A stretch of 64,000 bases of DNA from UMGS1933 sp045593405. Its GTDB lineage: Bacteria > Bacillota > Clostridia > TANB77 > CAG-508. Below the pieces are notes generated by a model that ran no database searches, was not told where the DNA came from, and worked only from the letters and a program-made list of their open reading frames with translations. Location: assembly GCA_045593405.1 (NCBI GenBank), contig JAZNWN010000001.1, forward strand, positions 1 to 64,000, in the 5' to 3' direction. This document shows positions 1 through 9,341 of this stretch, one piece after another (position 1 is the stretch's first letter; the number at the start of each line of letters is the position of its first letter). Both the position numbers and the translations under genes were made by a program.

Positions 1-569
1 TATTATTAATTGCAATTATTTTTTTTATATGGTCTGTAATATATAAGAAAAAAATAAACAAACTGGAGATAATAAATGATACTGAGAATATACCAAAGAT
101 AGAAACAATAGTACATACAGAAGATCATAAAGAAGAAGTGATTCCTACAAAAATATTTGAGGACGATATAGATGGATTTGAAGTGATTGGAAAATTAGAA
201 ATTCCTAAAATAAATTTAAGCACATATATATTATCAGAAACAAATGATGATAGTTTAAATAAATCTGTAACAAAACTTTGGGGACCAAATATTAATGAGG
301 CTGGAAATTTTTGTGTATTAGGACATAATTATAATAAAACTACTATGTTTGGAAATTTAAAAAAATTAGAAATAAATGATACTATTATACTAACAAATAT
401 GTATGGGCAAAAAGTAGAATATATGGTTACTGATATATATAAAGTGTACCCTGATGAAGTGGAATGTTTAAATCAAGAAACATATGGAAATAGAGATGTA
501 ACATTAATTACATGTACAACAGGTGCGATAAAAAGGTTAGTAGTAAAAGCAACAGAGGTGTATGATTAG
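1..569 (+). CDS. Sortase family transpeptidase, 5' end cut by the window
   Basis: The frame is open from base 3, so the gene starts before the window; a GTG at 138 is only an internal codon. The visible part begins with a hydrophobic membrane segment (residues 1-15 as seen), then a lysine-rich linker, then a sortase fold. The catalytic His is in the LGHNY motif, the Cys in LITCTTG and the Arg eight residues on in AIKRLVV. Sortases anchor surface proteins to peptidoglycan outside the membrane. The short spacing and the absence of the long class B insertions argue against SrtB; the class is otherwise undecided. No sorting substrate lies next to it; the genes that follow are for polysaccharide assembly. 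Confidence 0.85.
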   Translation, partial: LLIAIIFFIWSVIYKKKINKLEIINDTENIPKIETIVHTEDHKEEVIPTKIFEDDIDGFEVIGKLEIPKINLSTYILSETNDDSLNKSVTKLWGPNINEAGNFCVLGHNYNKTTMFGNLKKLEINDTIILTNMYGQKVEYMVTDIYKVYPDEVECLNQETYGNRDVTLITCTTGAIKRLVVKATEVYD

Positions 570-619
570 GATGATGCTAATTTATAGAATTAAACTATAT
601 TGGAAATTTTGTAGAGAGC

Positions 620-693
620 TAGTGTCCCCGATAGAGCTTAAACAATAGAAGCTTTTGGTTTTCGGTTCGCTGAGGACGTCGCCCCCTACACAT
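620..693. repeat. Degenerate palindromic GC-rich element
   Basis: A GC-rich island in an AT-rich spacer, with GTGTCCCC near its left end and CGCCCCCTACAC at its right end. The right end resembles the GCCCCTACA terminus of the repeat family seen through the window, and inside there is an AGCTT/AAGCT inverted pair. Probably a decayed or divergent member. Confidence 0.4.
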
Positions 694-788
694 AATATAA
701 TAAATTTATTATAAAAAACAAAAAACCCTTCCATTAAAAAAAATTATATAATATAATTTATAAAGAAAAAGCGGAAGAGGAGATACAA

Positions 789-2096
789 ATGAAACAAAAA
801 ACAATAACTGTAATTTTAACCTTAGTTGCTATATTAGCACCATTGCTTATTTTACCAAATAGTGTTGTTGAAAATTATAATATATTAAAACTTATAGTTC
901 TATTAATATCTGGACTAGCATTATTAATACTTTTACTTGCAAGTTATAAAACTCTTACAATAGATAAAAAGGATATTATAATTTTGATTTTCCTAGGACT
1001 AGCTTTTATAAGTACGGTATTATCAAACAATATAAGAAATTCTATATTAGGAGCAAAAAATAGGTATGAAGGTTTACTAATGTTTATTACTTATGTAGTA
1101 ATTTACATGTGTTCAAAAAAATTTTTAAAATATGAAAAAACAAAAATATTTTTAAATATAATGTTTTATGTTTCAATAATAATAGGAGTTTTAGGAATAG
1201 TACAAAAACATGTAAGTTATAATACTTTATATCCTTTATTTAATAAAGGAATTTGCTCTACTTTTGGAAACTCAAATTTTTTTGGAAGTTTTATAAGTTT
1301 GAGTTTGCCAATATCTTGTACAGTTTTTATTTTTAATGGTAATAAAAAGAGTTTTATATTAAGTTTAATAATGTTTTTTAATATGATTGCTTCTGGAACA
1401 AGAAGTGCATGGGTCGCTTTTTCAATAATAGGATTAATAGGTTTGATATATTTAATAAAACAAAAAAATAAAACATTTTTTAAAAGAGCTATTATTTTAT
1501 TGATATTATTTATTATAATCTGTATATACTTATTTGGAGGATTTGGTTTTGTGCCACAAACTGTTATTAATGCAGATATAAATAGCACAAATGATCCTAT
1601 AACAAAATTAGAACAAATAAAAGGCGATTTAACTCAAATAAAAGCGGATGAAAACATAGGAACAATAGGCTCTGGAAGGATTTTAATTTGGAAAATTACA
1701 CTTAACTATATAATCAAACAGCCAATATATGGCTCAGGACCAGATAATTTATTTGGAGGCTTAATAGAAAACTGTAAAGAAGAAATATTTGATTTTATGC
1801 AAAAAACTGGTACGAAATTTGATAAAGCTCATAATGAATATTTACATATTGCTGCCACATTGGGAATACCAGCATTAATATGTTATTTAATATTTATTGG
1901 ACTAATTTTATTCTCAAAGGTCAAATTAGTATTAAATAATAAAGTGTATTTTATAATTTGTTTAACTATAATTAGTTATTTAGTACAAGCTTTCTTCAAC
2001 ATAAGTACAATAGGAGTTGCCCCATTGTTTTGGATGATATTGGGATTGGTTGATAATAAGGAGTTTGTGGATAAATTGAGTAATAAATTCATATAA
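789..2096 (+). CDS. O-antigen ligase / Wzy-like polysaccharide polymerase
   Basis: 435 residues with about ten to twelve hydrophobic membrane segments and a large extracytoplasmic loop (roughly residues 255-345) before the last segments, the layout of the Wzy_C/O-antigen ligase family. The loop carries GSGRILIWK and the AHNEYLHIAATLG motif, a hallmark of the family. Such proteins polymerise or transfer lipid-linked glycan units on the outer face of the membrane. The start ATG follows a GGAAGAGGAG ribosome site. It precedes wzz, BY-kinase and cpsB genes, so it is most likely the polymerase of an exopolysaccharide or teichuronic-type glycan. The sugar cannot be told; no glycosyltransferases are in the window. 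Confidence 0.8.
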   Translation: MKQKTITVILTLVAILAPLLILPNSVVENYNILKLIVLLISGLALLILLLASYKTLTIDKKDIIILIFLGLAFISTVLSNNIRNSILGAKNRYEGLLMFITYVVIYMCSKKFLKYEKTKIFLNIMFYVSIIIGVLGIVQKHVSYNTLYPLFNKGICSTFGNSNFFGSFISLSLPISCTVFIFNGNKKSFILSLIMFFNMIASGTRSAWVAFSIIGLIGLIYLIKQKNKTFFKRAIILLILFIIICIYLFGGFGFVPQTVINADINSTNDPITKLEQIKGDLTQIKADENIGTIGSGRILIWKITLNYIIKQPIYGSGPDNLFGGLIENCKEEIFDFMQKTGTKFDKAHNEYLHIAATLGIPALICYLIFIGLILFSKVKLVLNNKVYFIICLTIISYLVQAFFNISTIGVAPLFWMILGLVDNKEFVDKLSNKFI

Positions 2097-2192
2097 AAAA
2101 GATTTAGATAAAAATTTATAAAATCTATTGCAAAAAATATACAAAAACATATATAATAGTTTAGTAAATTTACTAAGGAAGGAAGAAGATAA

Positions 2193-2894
2193 ATGGAAGA
2201 ACTTGACTTAAAAGAATTATTTAATGTTTTTTGGGAAAGAAAATTAGAAATTCTAGTGATACTACTTGTCGCTATAGTGATAGGAGCAGTATATTCTTAT
2301 TTTATTGTAGACCCTCAATATTCATCTTATACTACTTTATTATTAACACAAGTAAATAGTGATTCAGAAGGAGAAGATTCAATTACCCAAACAGATTTGA
2401 CTTTAAACTCAAAACTTGTATCTACGTATAGTGAGCTTATAAAGAGTAAAGCTGTTTTAAGAGAAGTTATAAATGCGCTAAATATTAATGATTTAAATGA
2501 AAATTCATTAAAAAACAGTATAAAAGTAAGTGAGGTTACAGATACAGAAATGATAAAAATTACTGTAACAAATGCAAATCCAAATTATGCTGAAACAATT
2601 GCAAATAAAATAGCAGAAGTGTTTAGCATTAAAGTAGCAGATATATATAAAATTAACAATGTTTATGTTGTTGATGAAGCTGAAGCAGATGAAACTCCAA
2701 GCAATATTAATCATACAAAAGATATAGTTATTTTTGCATTTATTGGAGTTGTAATTGCATGTGGATATGTATTATTAATAAATATGCTTGATAATACTGT
2801 AAAAACAGAAGCAGATATAGAAAAAATAACAGGATTAAAAGTATTAGCATCTATACCAGTTTATGATACAGAAGAAAAAGGAGGAAAAAGATAA
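2193..2894 (+). CDS. Wzz/CpsC-type chain length regulator
   Basis: 233 residues. One membrane segment at about 20-42, an extracytoplasmic Wzz domain, a second segment at about 172-196, then a short cytoplasmic tail. This is the CapA/CpsC/YveK layout of Gram-positive polysaccharide co-polymerases, which set chain length and activate the partner tyrosine kinase. The stop codon overlaps the start of the kinase gene (TAATG), so the two are translationally coupled. The proline-rich stretch usual before the second membrane segment is weak (ADETPSN). Confidence 0.85.
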   Translation: MEELDLKELFNVFWERKLEILVILLVAIVIGAVYSYFIVDPQYSSYTTLLLTQVNSDSEGEDSITQTDLTLNSKLVSTYSELIKSKAVLREVINALNINDLNENSLKNSIKVSEVTDTEMIKITVTNANPNYAETIANKIAEVFSIKVADIYKINNVYVVDEAEADETPSNINHTKDIVIFAFIGVVIACGYVLLINMLDNTVKTEADIEKITGLKVLASIPVYDTEEKGGKR

Positions 2895-3751
2895 TGAGAA
2901 GAGAATTAATTACGCAAAGAACTCCTAAATCACCAATTGCTGAGGTTTTTAGGACATTAAGAACTAATATACAATTTATGAATTCAAAAAAATCTATGCA
3001 AACACTATTAGTAACTTCAACAATGCCAGGAGAAGGGAAAAGCTGGATTACAGCAAACTTAGCAATTACTTTTGCACAAGCAGGAAAAAAAGTTTTAATT
3101 ATTGATGCAGATATGAGAAAAGGTAGACAGCATAAAATATTTAATATTGAAAACAGAATGGGATTATCTAATTTTTTATCTGGAATAGATGAAACAGGAA
3201 AACATGAAAATTTAGATATTTTAAAATATGTTAGAGCAACAGAAGTACAAAATTTGTTTTTAGTACCTGCTGGAAATATTCCACCAAACCCATCTGAATT
3301 ACTAGCTTCAGAAACAACAGTTGACATGATTGATAAATTAAAAGATGTTTTTGATTTTATAATTTTCGATGGTACACCAAGCTTACTTGTAACAGATGCT
3401 TTGATAGTTGCAAGATTAGTGGATTCAACAGTTATAGTTACATCACATAATGATACAAAAAAAGAAAATCTAGAAAAAGTTAAAAAAGACATAGAAGATG
3501 TTGGAGGAAAAATAGCAGGAATTATTTTAAATAAAGTTCCGATAAATGCAAAAAAATATATGGAAACATATTATTATAGTAGCACAAATGTACCTGCAAC
3601 TGTAAAAAAGAATCCTATAGCAAAAACAAATAATAGCGATTCAACTTCAAGTGTAACAAAAACAGATTTTATTTTTGAGAAAAAAGATAATATTTCTCAT
3701 GAAAGAACACAAGAAATAATAGAAGAATTAAATAAATACTTAAAAAAATAG
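2894..3751 (+). CDS. BY-kinase (CpsD/CapB-like tyrosine autokinase)
   Basis: 285 residues. Walker A is MPGEGKSWIT (about 51-60), Walker A' is VLIIDADMRKG (about 73-83) and Walker B is FIIFDGTP (about 156-163), the signature of bacterial tyrosine kinases of polysaccharide export. A small tyrosine cluster, YMETYYYSS (about 220), may be phosphorylated; the tail beyond it is unusually rich in Lys/Ser/Asn. Works with the preceding Wzz-like membrane activator, and the next gene encodes the matching CpsB phosphatase, so the kinase/phosphatase pair is complete if cpsB is translated through its frameshift. Confidence 0.88.
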   Translation: MRRELITQRTPKSPIAEVFRTLRTNIQFMNSKKSMQTLLVTSTMPGEGKSWITANLAITFAQAGKKVLIIDADMRKGRQHKIFNIENRMGLSNFLSGIDETGKHENLDILKYVRATEVQNLFLVPAGNIPPNPSELLASETTVDMIDKLKDVFDFIIFDGTPSLLVTDALIVARLVDSTVIVTSHNDTKKENLEKVKKDIEDVGGKIAGIILNKVPINAKKYMETYYYSSTNVPATVKKNPIAKTNNSDSTSSVTKTDFIFEKKDNISHERTQEIIEELNKYLKK

Positions 3752-3761
3752 GAGATAGAAT

Positions 3762-4476
3762 ATGATAGATATTCATTCACATATTATTCCTAACATAGAT
3801 GATGGTTCAAAAAATGTAGAAGAAACATTTGAGTTAATTAAAGAGGCAAAAGAAGCTCGGATTTACTGATATTATATTAACTCCACATTATATAACCAAT
3901 TATTATGAAACACCGGGTTCAGAAGTTGATTTTTGGACAAAATCATTGCAAAAAATAGTTGATGAAAAGAATTTAGATATTAAACTTCATTCAGGAATGG
4001 AAATATATATTGCAGAAGAATTAGATGAATTATTAAGAAATGGAACAGTTATAACTTTAGCCAATAGTAGATATATTTTAATAGAATTTCCTATGAATAC
4101 AACAATGAGAAATGTAGATAATATATTATTTGTATTAAGGAATATGGGTTATACTATAATTATTGCACATCCAGAAAGATATAAATGCATACAAGATAAT
4201 ATTGAATATGCAATGCAATTAGTGGAAGAAGGATGTATGTTGCAATCAAATTATGGAAGTACTGTTGGTTTATATGGAAAAGAGGCTAAAAAAGCATTAA
4301 AAAAATTATTAAAAATGGATTTAATATCTTTTTTAGGAACAGATACTCATAAACAAGGAACGATATATCAACTTGTTCCACAAATTTTAAAAAAATTAAA
4401 AAAAATAATTACAGAAGAAAAAATATATGAAATAACAACAATAAATCCAAAAAAAATATTGAAAAATGATGATTGA
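3762..4476 (+). CDS. cpsB: CpsB/YwqE-type protein tyrosine phosphatase; needs +1 shift at CGG
   Basis: A PHP-fold metal-dependent tyrosine phosphatase that dephosphorylates the BY-kinase encoded just upstream. The N-terminus MIDIHSHIIP with HxH ligands starts at the ATG at 3762 after a GGAGATAG ribosome site. In the ordinary frame translation ends at 3869, after 35 codons. Skipping the C at 3858 (codon 33, CGG) restores AKEAGFTDIILTPHY, and the frame then runs to 4476 with the metal motifs GMEIYI, AHPERY and GTDTHK. The joined product is 237 residues, normal for the family, and shows no other lesion. One of seven CGG sites with the same repair. If the shift does not occur the gene is a pseudogene. 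Confidence 0.85.
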
Positions 4477-4479
4477 AAA

Positions 4480-4507
4480 TGTAGGGGCGCATGATTGCGC
4501 CCCTACA
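4480..4507. repeat. TGTAGGGGC palindromic repeat, single hairpin
   Basis: Perfect hairpin: TGTAGGGGCGC, loop ATGATT, GCGCCCCTACA. It sits four bases after the cpsB stop, between convergent genes, and may also end transcription. Single-stem member of the family that recurs through the window. Confidence 0.85.
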
Positions 4508-4541
4508 CATTTAAAAAAAGAATAATTTTTACATTAAGTTT

Positions 4542-5782
4542 TTATCTCAACAAACTAATCCATTTATCTAAAACACATGCCATCATATTACCAAGATTTA
4601 ATTTAGGAACAGAGTTTGCAGAAATTAAATCCACAGAGCCAAGAACTTCATTACCAAAAGAATATGTAACATTACCTAGGACCTGACCTTCCTCAATTGG
4701 CGCTTGAAAAGTATCTGGTAAGTTTATAGTAGTTGTAATATTAGATGATTGCCCCTTTGGAATTAATGCTCCAGCATCTGAATTGAAAATGATATTTACA
4801 TTTTCAGAAATTCCCTTTTCTACATTTATACTTTTGGCCACATCACCTTTATTACTATATTTAACAAATTCAAATTTGCTAAAGCCATAGTCCAACAGTT
4901 TTGTAGCTTCTGAAAATCTTATAGCAGAAGTCTCTCCACGCATTATTACAGCAATTAAAGATAAGTTATCTCTAGTTGCCGAAGCAGATAAATTAAATAA
5001 AGCAAGAGAAGTAGAACCGAGTTTTAAGACCAGTAGCACCAGAATAATTTCTTACAAGTTTATTAGTGTTTACCAAGGAAGATTCACCATTCCTTAGAGT
5101 ATCCATATAAATTGTTGTATATTTAGTAATCTCTGGATGATTATTTAAAAGCTCTTTGGACATAACTGATATATCGTAGGCTGAAGTTACATGACCGTCT
5201 TCATCAATTCCATGACAGTTTTTAAAACAAGTATCATTCATACCAAGCTCTTTTGCTTTTGCATTCATTTGTTCAACAAAAAGTTCTTCAGAACCAGATA
5301 AATATTCTGCCATAGCAACACAGCAATCATTTGCAGAAACAACACAAATTGCTTTTAACATTTCATCTACAGTAAGTGTTTCTGTAGTGTCAAGCCAAAT
5401 TTGAGAGCCACCCATTGAAGATGCGTTTTCACTGCAAGGAATCTGATCAGACAATGTTAAAGTTCCATTATCCAAAGCTTCCATAATTAAAAGAACAGTC
5501 ATTATTTTTGTAACACTAGCAGGACGAAGCTGTTCGTGAATATTGTGTTCGTAAAGAACAGTGCCTGTTGATTGCTCAATTAAAATAGCACTACCTGAAG
5601 TGAGGTTTAAAGAATTACCGTTCACTTTCAGATAATAAAGAAGAAGTTGTTACAATGGGACTAGAAATTTCAGACCAAACATAGGAAGTGGTATTAGTTC
5701 CATAAGAATAAAAAGGTAGTATTATAGAAAAAGTAATTAATATTATAAAGAAAAATATAGATTTATTTTTAAAAAATTGCAT
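4542..5782 (-). CDS. dacA: D-alanyl-D-alanine carboxypeptidase (DacA/DacF); needs two +1 shifts at CGG
   Basis: Low-molecular-weight PBP that trims peptidoglycan stem peptides outside the membrane. The ATG at 5782 follows a GGAGG site and opens a clear signal peptide (residues 1-28). Ordinary translation stops at once after codon 55 (CGG TAA, C at 5620); skipping that C continues into GNSLNLTSG. The reading then has SVTK (Ser89) and SAN (149-151). A second in-frame CGG (C at 5019) falls exactly in the third active-site motif: unshifted it reads KTR and soon stops, shifted it reads KTG STS (Gly255) and continues to 4542. The joined protein is 412 residues with all three catalytic motifs, a normal length. 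Two shifts of identical type in one gene make random error unlikely. Confidence 0.85.
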
Positions 5783-5842
5783 ACAAACCTCCATAAATTT
5801 AATGTACTTTTAAAATGTATGCAAAATAAAAATAAAATAGAA

Positions 5843-6443
5843 TTAGATTTTAATAATAGATATAGAAACTTGCTCGCCATCAGTTGATGCATCAATTCTT
5901 ATATCAAAATTATAATTGTTTTTAAATTTAAAGTCTACGCTACCACATGCAACAGCAGCATCTTTACCGCTCTTCAACATATTCTACATGATTGCTATGA
6001 GGATGTCTTTCAACAATTTCGAAATTAGAGTTTTGTAATACAGCATTATATAAAGTGCTACTTATTTGGCAGTTCCCGCCACCTAATCCCATAGTAACAT
6101 TTCCATCAGCATCAAAAATTTTAGCTTCTTTGTAACCTTTATCAGTAGTTGCTTTGCCAACAGTATCACAAAAAGAAAATGTTCCTCCAGATTTAACAAT
6201 AGTTCCGTTTAAAGTAGAACAAGTTATACTGATATTTGTTTGTCTACCAGAATCTTTATCTAATATATTTGTAGAAAAAGAATTAATAATTTCTTCCTTA
6301 GGTTTAATATTAACTTTTTCAGTTTGATAAGTTGTATTATTTGAAGAATTATTATAAGTGTTTTCAATAGTTTTACTTGAAGAACAACCAACTAAAACAA
6401 GACATAAAAAAATAGAACTAAAGAATATAAAAATTTTTTTCAT
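5843..6443 (-). CDS. VanW-like lipoprotein; needs +1 shift at CGG
   Basis: Starts with a lipoprotein signal peptide (LCLVLVGCSSS, lipobox Cys at about 20), followed by a VanW domain with the typical GGTFSFCDTVG, GLGGGNCQISSTLYNAVLQ and HPHSNHVEYV motifs. VanW domains occur in Gram-positive cell-wall proteins, role unproven. The ordinary frame ends with CGG TAA (C at 5969). Skipping the C gives GKDAAVACGSVDFKFKN and a C-terminus to 5843, matching the conserved GRDA(A/T)V end of the VanW family. Joined length 199 residues. Lies upstream of dacA on the same strand, with about 60 bases between them. Confidence 0.82.
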
Positions 6444-6529
6444 AAAACACCTCGGACAACATAATGTTAGTAAATAATAATTTATGTAATTTTCAGTCTA
6501 CCTTTTGTATAATTTTCTAAAAAATTAAA

Positions 6530-6580
6530 TTCTCCACGGCATACGCGGGTATTCCCCCGCCTCAAAGGGCTGTCGAATGT
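6530..6580. repeat. GC-rich palindromic island
   Basis: CACGGCATACGCGGG, then ATTCCCCCGCC, then GGGCTGTCG: short inverted segments (GCGGG/CCCGC) in an otherwise AT-only intergenic stretch between divergent genes. It resembles a small repetitive extragenic element but has no second copy in the window. Confidence 0.35.
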
Positions 6581-6685
6581 TAATTTTTTATAAAATATAC
6601 AAAACGGCTAAAATTTTAAAATTATTATATTATCATATAAATTATTATTTTCCTTATTTAGTATGCACAAAAATTCACATAAATA

Positions 6686-6714
6686 TTGACAAAATGCATA
6701 AATAAAAGTATAAT
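6686..6714 (+). promoter_or_regulatory. Consensus sigma-A promoter
   Basis: TTGACA at 6686-6691 and TATAAT at 6709-6714 with a 17-base spacer. It drives the small gene at 6734 and perhaps rpmE. Confidence 0.8.
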
Positions 6715-6733
6715 TGTTAAGTAGGTGATAAAA

Positions 6734-6895
6734 ATGTTAGCCAAATATTGGAAAAAAATCGGATTAATAATTGTAATAATATTATGTTTGATAAATGGAA
6801 TATCAAAACTTGTTAAAGTAGTTTCTTTTGATGATACAATAGAAGCAGTTAAATCAAGAATATCAATATTACAAAAATCAGAAGAAAAAAACTAA
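6734..6895 (+). CDS. Small single-pass membrane protein (53 aa)
   Basis: Starts 20 bases after a perfect promoter -10, with TAGGTGAT as ribosome site. Basic N-terminus (LAKYWKK), one hydrophobic segment (about 9-22) and an amphipathic tail that could form a short coiled coil. Not recognised. The good promoter, correct codon bias and the next gene 80 bases on support a real gene. Confidence 0.6.
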   Translation: MLAKYWKKIGLIIVIILCLINGISKLVKVVSFDDTIEAVKSRISILQKSEEKN

Positions 6896-6975
6896 AAGAG
6901 TTTGCAAAATAAAAACAAATATGATAGAATATATAAAGTTTTGTTAAAAAAGTAAGGAAGAGGTGAACACTTAAA

Positions 6976-7176
6976 ATGAAAGAATCAATACAACCAAAAT
7001 TTGAAAAAACAACTATTACATGTGCTTGTGGTAATGTAATGGAAGTAGGATCTACAAAAAAAGATTTAAAAGTTGATGTTTGCTCAAATTGTCATCCATT
7101 TTGGACAGGTAACTTAAAAAGAGAAACAACAGGTGGTAGAGCAGATAAATTTAAAAAGAAATATGGTATACAATAA
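6976..7176 (+). CDS. rpmE: 50S ribosomal protein L31
   Basis: 66 residues, typical bL31 (type A) of Firmicutes: MKESIQPKFEK, a zinc ribbon made by CAC at 17-19 and CSNC at 37-40, and the HPFWTGN and GRADKFKKKYG motifs. Part of the large ribosomal subunit at the central protuberance. The zinc-binding cysteines are retained. AGGAAGAGG ribosome site. A terminator follows at once. Confidence 0.97.
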   Translation: MKESIQPKFEKTTITCACGNVMEVGSTKKDLKVDVCSNCHPFWTGNLKRETTGGRADKFKKKYGIQ

Positions 7177-7182
7177 TAAAAG

Positions 7183-7208
7183 AAGATGGAAAAACCATCT
7201 TTTTTTAT
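7183..7208 (+). terminator. Intrinsic terminator after rpmE
   Basis: Hairpin AGATGG-AAAA-CCATCT followed by a run of seven T. Confidence 0.9.
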
Positions 7209-7254
7209 TTACCTAAAATAACAGAAACTACCAGCTTATTTTTATTAAATTTCC

Positions 7255-7283
7255 TTGACTATATTTTTTCGATACGATATACT
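7255..7283 (+). promoter_or_regulatory. Promoter of the glucosaminidase gene
   Basis: TTGACT at 7255-7260 and TATACT at 7278-7283, 17-base spacer, 40 bases before the ATG at 7323. Confidence 0.7.
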
Positions 7284-7322
7284 ATAATTGTTCAAAATAT
7301 TTAATATACAGGAGAGGAAAAA

Positions 7323-9320
7323 ATGATAAAAAAGAGGAAATTTGTATGTAGTATTTTAATATTTACAATGTTAATTTACTATCTACTAGGAATTCTTATA
7401 AATAATAATATATATGCAGCTACGGAAAGAAGAAGAGAAACAAATTTAGACTCATTAACTGCTGAAAGCTATCCAGGTGTTGCAAACTTAATAAATGAAC
7501 TAAAAAAAACACATCCAAATTGGACTTTTACAATTTTATATACAGGTTTGGATTGGAGTACAGTAATTTATAATGAAACCGAAGCATTGCACGGAAGAAG
7601 TTTAGTTCAAACTACTTCACTTCCATGGTTATGTTCTATTTGTGGATTAAAAGCATATGATAATGGTACATGGCATTGTGCTTCAAAATCTACAGTTTCA
7701 TATTATATGGATGTTAGAAATTGGCTAACAGAAAGATATATATTTGCTTTTGAAACTTTATCATATGATGAATCTACACAAACTATAGATGGTGTTGAAA
7801 GAATATTAAGAGGAACATTCATGGATAAGGATACTATTACATATATTGATACAGAAGGAAATGAGCAAATAATAGAAAAATCATATGCACAAATAATTAT
7901 GGATGCAGCTAAAGACGCTGGTGTTAGCCCTTATCACTTAGCATCTAGAATGAAACAAGAACAAGGAAATGGGACAAGTGGTTTAGTTAATGGAAATTAT
8001 ACATATACTGATAGTGAAGGAAATGAATGTACAGATTTAGTAGGGCACTATAATTATTTTAATATAAAAGCTGCCGGTGGAAATTCAGCAACAATTATAA
8101 AAAATGGATTAACACATGCGAAACAAGAGGGGTGGACGACTCCAGAACTTTCAATAAAAGGTGGAGCAACATTTTTAGCAGATGAATATATAAGCAATTA
8201 TCAAGATAGTTTATATTTAGAGAAATATCAAGTGGATAGTGCAGGAGGACTATATTATCACCAATATATGCAAAATGTATCAGCACCATATTCAGAAGGA
8301 TATAGCACATATGTAGCTTATAGAGATTTAGGAATGTTAGATTGTAGCTTTAATTTTATAATACCAGTATACGAAAATATGCCAGATATAATTTCTCCAA
8401 GTCCAGATACAGTAGAAATGGAAATTGTTACTGAAAATGTAAAAATAACAACTGCTTATTCTGCATTAAAGATTAGAGAAGCAGCATCAAGTTCTGCAAC
8501 TATACTTTGCTCAGTAGATAAAGGTACAGTAGTACTAAGAATAGAAAAAGCAATTAAAATGTCTGAAGATGGTAGATACTGGGATAAAGTTGTTTATGAT
8601 AATGGAACAGGAATTATTATTGGTTATGCTGCTAGAACAGATACAGATGGTTCACAATATTTGACTCTGGTTGATGATGTTGTAACAGTAAATGAAGAAA
8701 CAGAAATTTTAGAAGGTGTAAATTTAAGAAATGGACCAGGAATCAATTCGACTAAAATAAAAGCCACATTACAAGCAGGAACAAAAGTTACAATTATTGA
8801 TAAAATGAATTATAAAATAAACGATTATTATTGGTATAGAGTAGAATTAGAAGATGGAACACAGGGATATTTAGCATCTGAATTTTTAAAAAGTGAAACA
8901 ACTGAACCGGAAGTGCCTGAGACACCAGAAGTTCCAGATGCTCCAACTATTCCAGAAGAGCCAGAAGTAGATGTTATACCAGATAATTGCAAAATAGAAG
9001 ATAATAATATAATAATTGCACCAGGAACAACAATTGAAAGTATGCAAGGTGTAACAAATAACAGCGAAAAGTTTGCAACAGGAGCTAATATTACTTTAAA
9101 TGAAAATAATTATTCTTTGGTAATATTGGGAGATCCAAATGGAGATGGAATAATAAATTCAGCAGATTTATTAAAAATAGTTAAACATTTAAATGAAACA
9201 GCTATTTTAGAAGGAGCTAATTTAAGAGCAGCAGATTGTAATAATGATGGAATAACAAATTCAGCTGATTTATTAAAAGTTGTAAAATATTTAAACGAAA
9301 CAGGAAGTATAACGTTATAA
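7323..9320 (+). CDS. Secreted glucosaminidase with SH3 and dockerin-like repeats
   Basis: 665 residues. Signal peptide at 1-33. A LytD/Acm2-type N-acetylglucosaminidase domain at about 45-340, with YHLASRMKQEQG and HYNYFNIKAAGG, the latter being the (F/Y)NIGA-like motif of this family. Two bacterial SH3 domains (about 375-450 and 455-535: ALKIREAASSSATIL and GVNLRNGPGINSTKI), a Pro/Glu linker, then two dockerin-type calcium loops (DPNGDGIINSADLLKIVKHL and DCNNDGITNSADLLKVVKYL). It should cleave peptidoglycan glycan strands during growth or separation. The dockerin-like end suggests docking to a cohesin-like protein, though none is seen here. Own promoter; monocistronic. Confidence 0.88.
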   Translation: MIKKRKFVCSILIFTMLIYYLLGILINNNIYAATERRRETNLDSLTAESYPGVANLINELKKTHPNWTFTILYTGLDWSTVIYNETEALHGRSLVQTTSLPWLCSICGLKAYDNGTWHCASKSTVSYYMDVRNWLTERYIFAFETLSYDESTQTIDGVERILRGTFMDKDTITYIDTEGNEQIIEKSYAQIIMDAAKDAGVSPYHLASRMKQEQGNGTSGLVNGNYTYTDSEGNECTDLVGHYNYFNIKAAGGNSATIIKNGLTHAKQEGWTTPELSIKGGATFLADEYISNYQDSLYLEKYQVDSAGGLYYHQYMQNVSAPYSEGYSTYVAYRDLGMLDCSFNFIIPVYENMPDIISPSPDTVEMEIVTENVKITTAYSALKIREAASSSATILCSVDKGTVVLRIEKAIKMSEDGRYWDKVVYDNGTGIIIGYAARTDTDGSQYLTLVDDVVTVNEETEILEGVNLRNGPGINSTKIKATLQAGTKVTIIDKMNYKINDYYWYRVELEDGTQGYLASEFLKSETTEPEVPETPEVPDAPTIPEEPEVDVIPDNCKIEDNNIIIAPGTTIESMQGVTNNSEKFATGANITLNENNYSLVILGDPNGDGIINSADLLKIVKHLNETAILEGANLRAADCNNDGITNSADLLKVVKYLNETGSITL

Positions 9321-9341
9321 ATATATTTTTGAAATGTAAAA

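Noticed and set aside
1217..1588. Many minus-strand open frames rich in Leu/Ile/Phe/Asn (for example this one and those at 27452, 28346, 62514)
   Set aside because: They are mirror images of AT-rich coding sequence, lack ribosome sites and have unrealistic composition.
4495..4686. Open frame on the plus strand beginning in the repeat after cpsB
   Set aside because: It is the antisense of the dacA 3' end and starts inside a palindromic repeat.
4993..5625. dacA starting at an internal GTG near 5625
   Set aside because: It would lack a signal peptide; the upstream frame with GGAGG, ATG at 5782 and a clear signal peptide joins it through a CGG shift.
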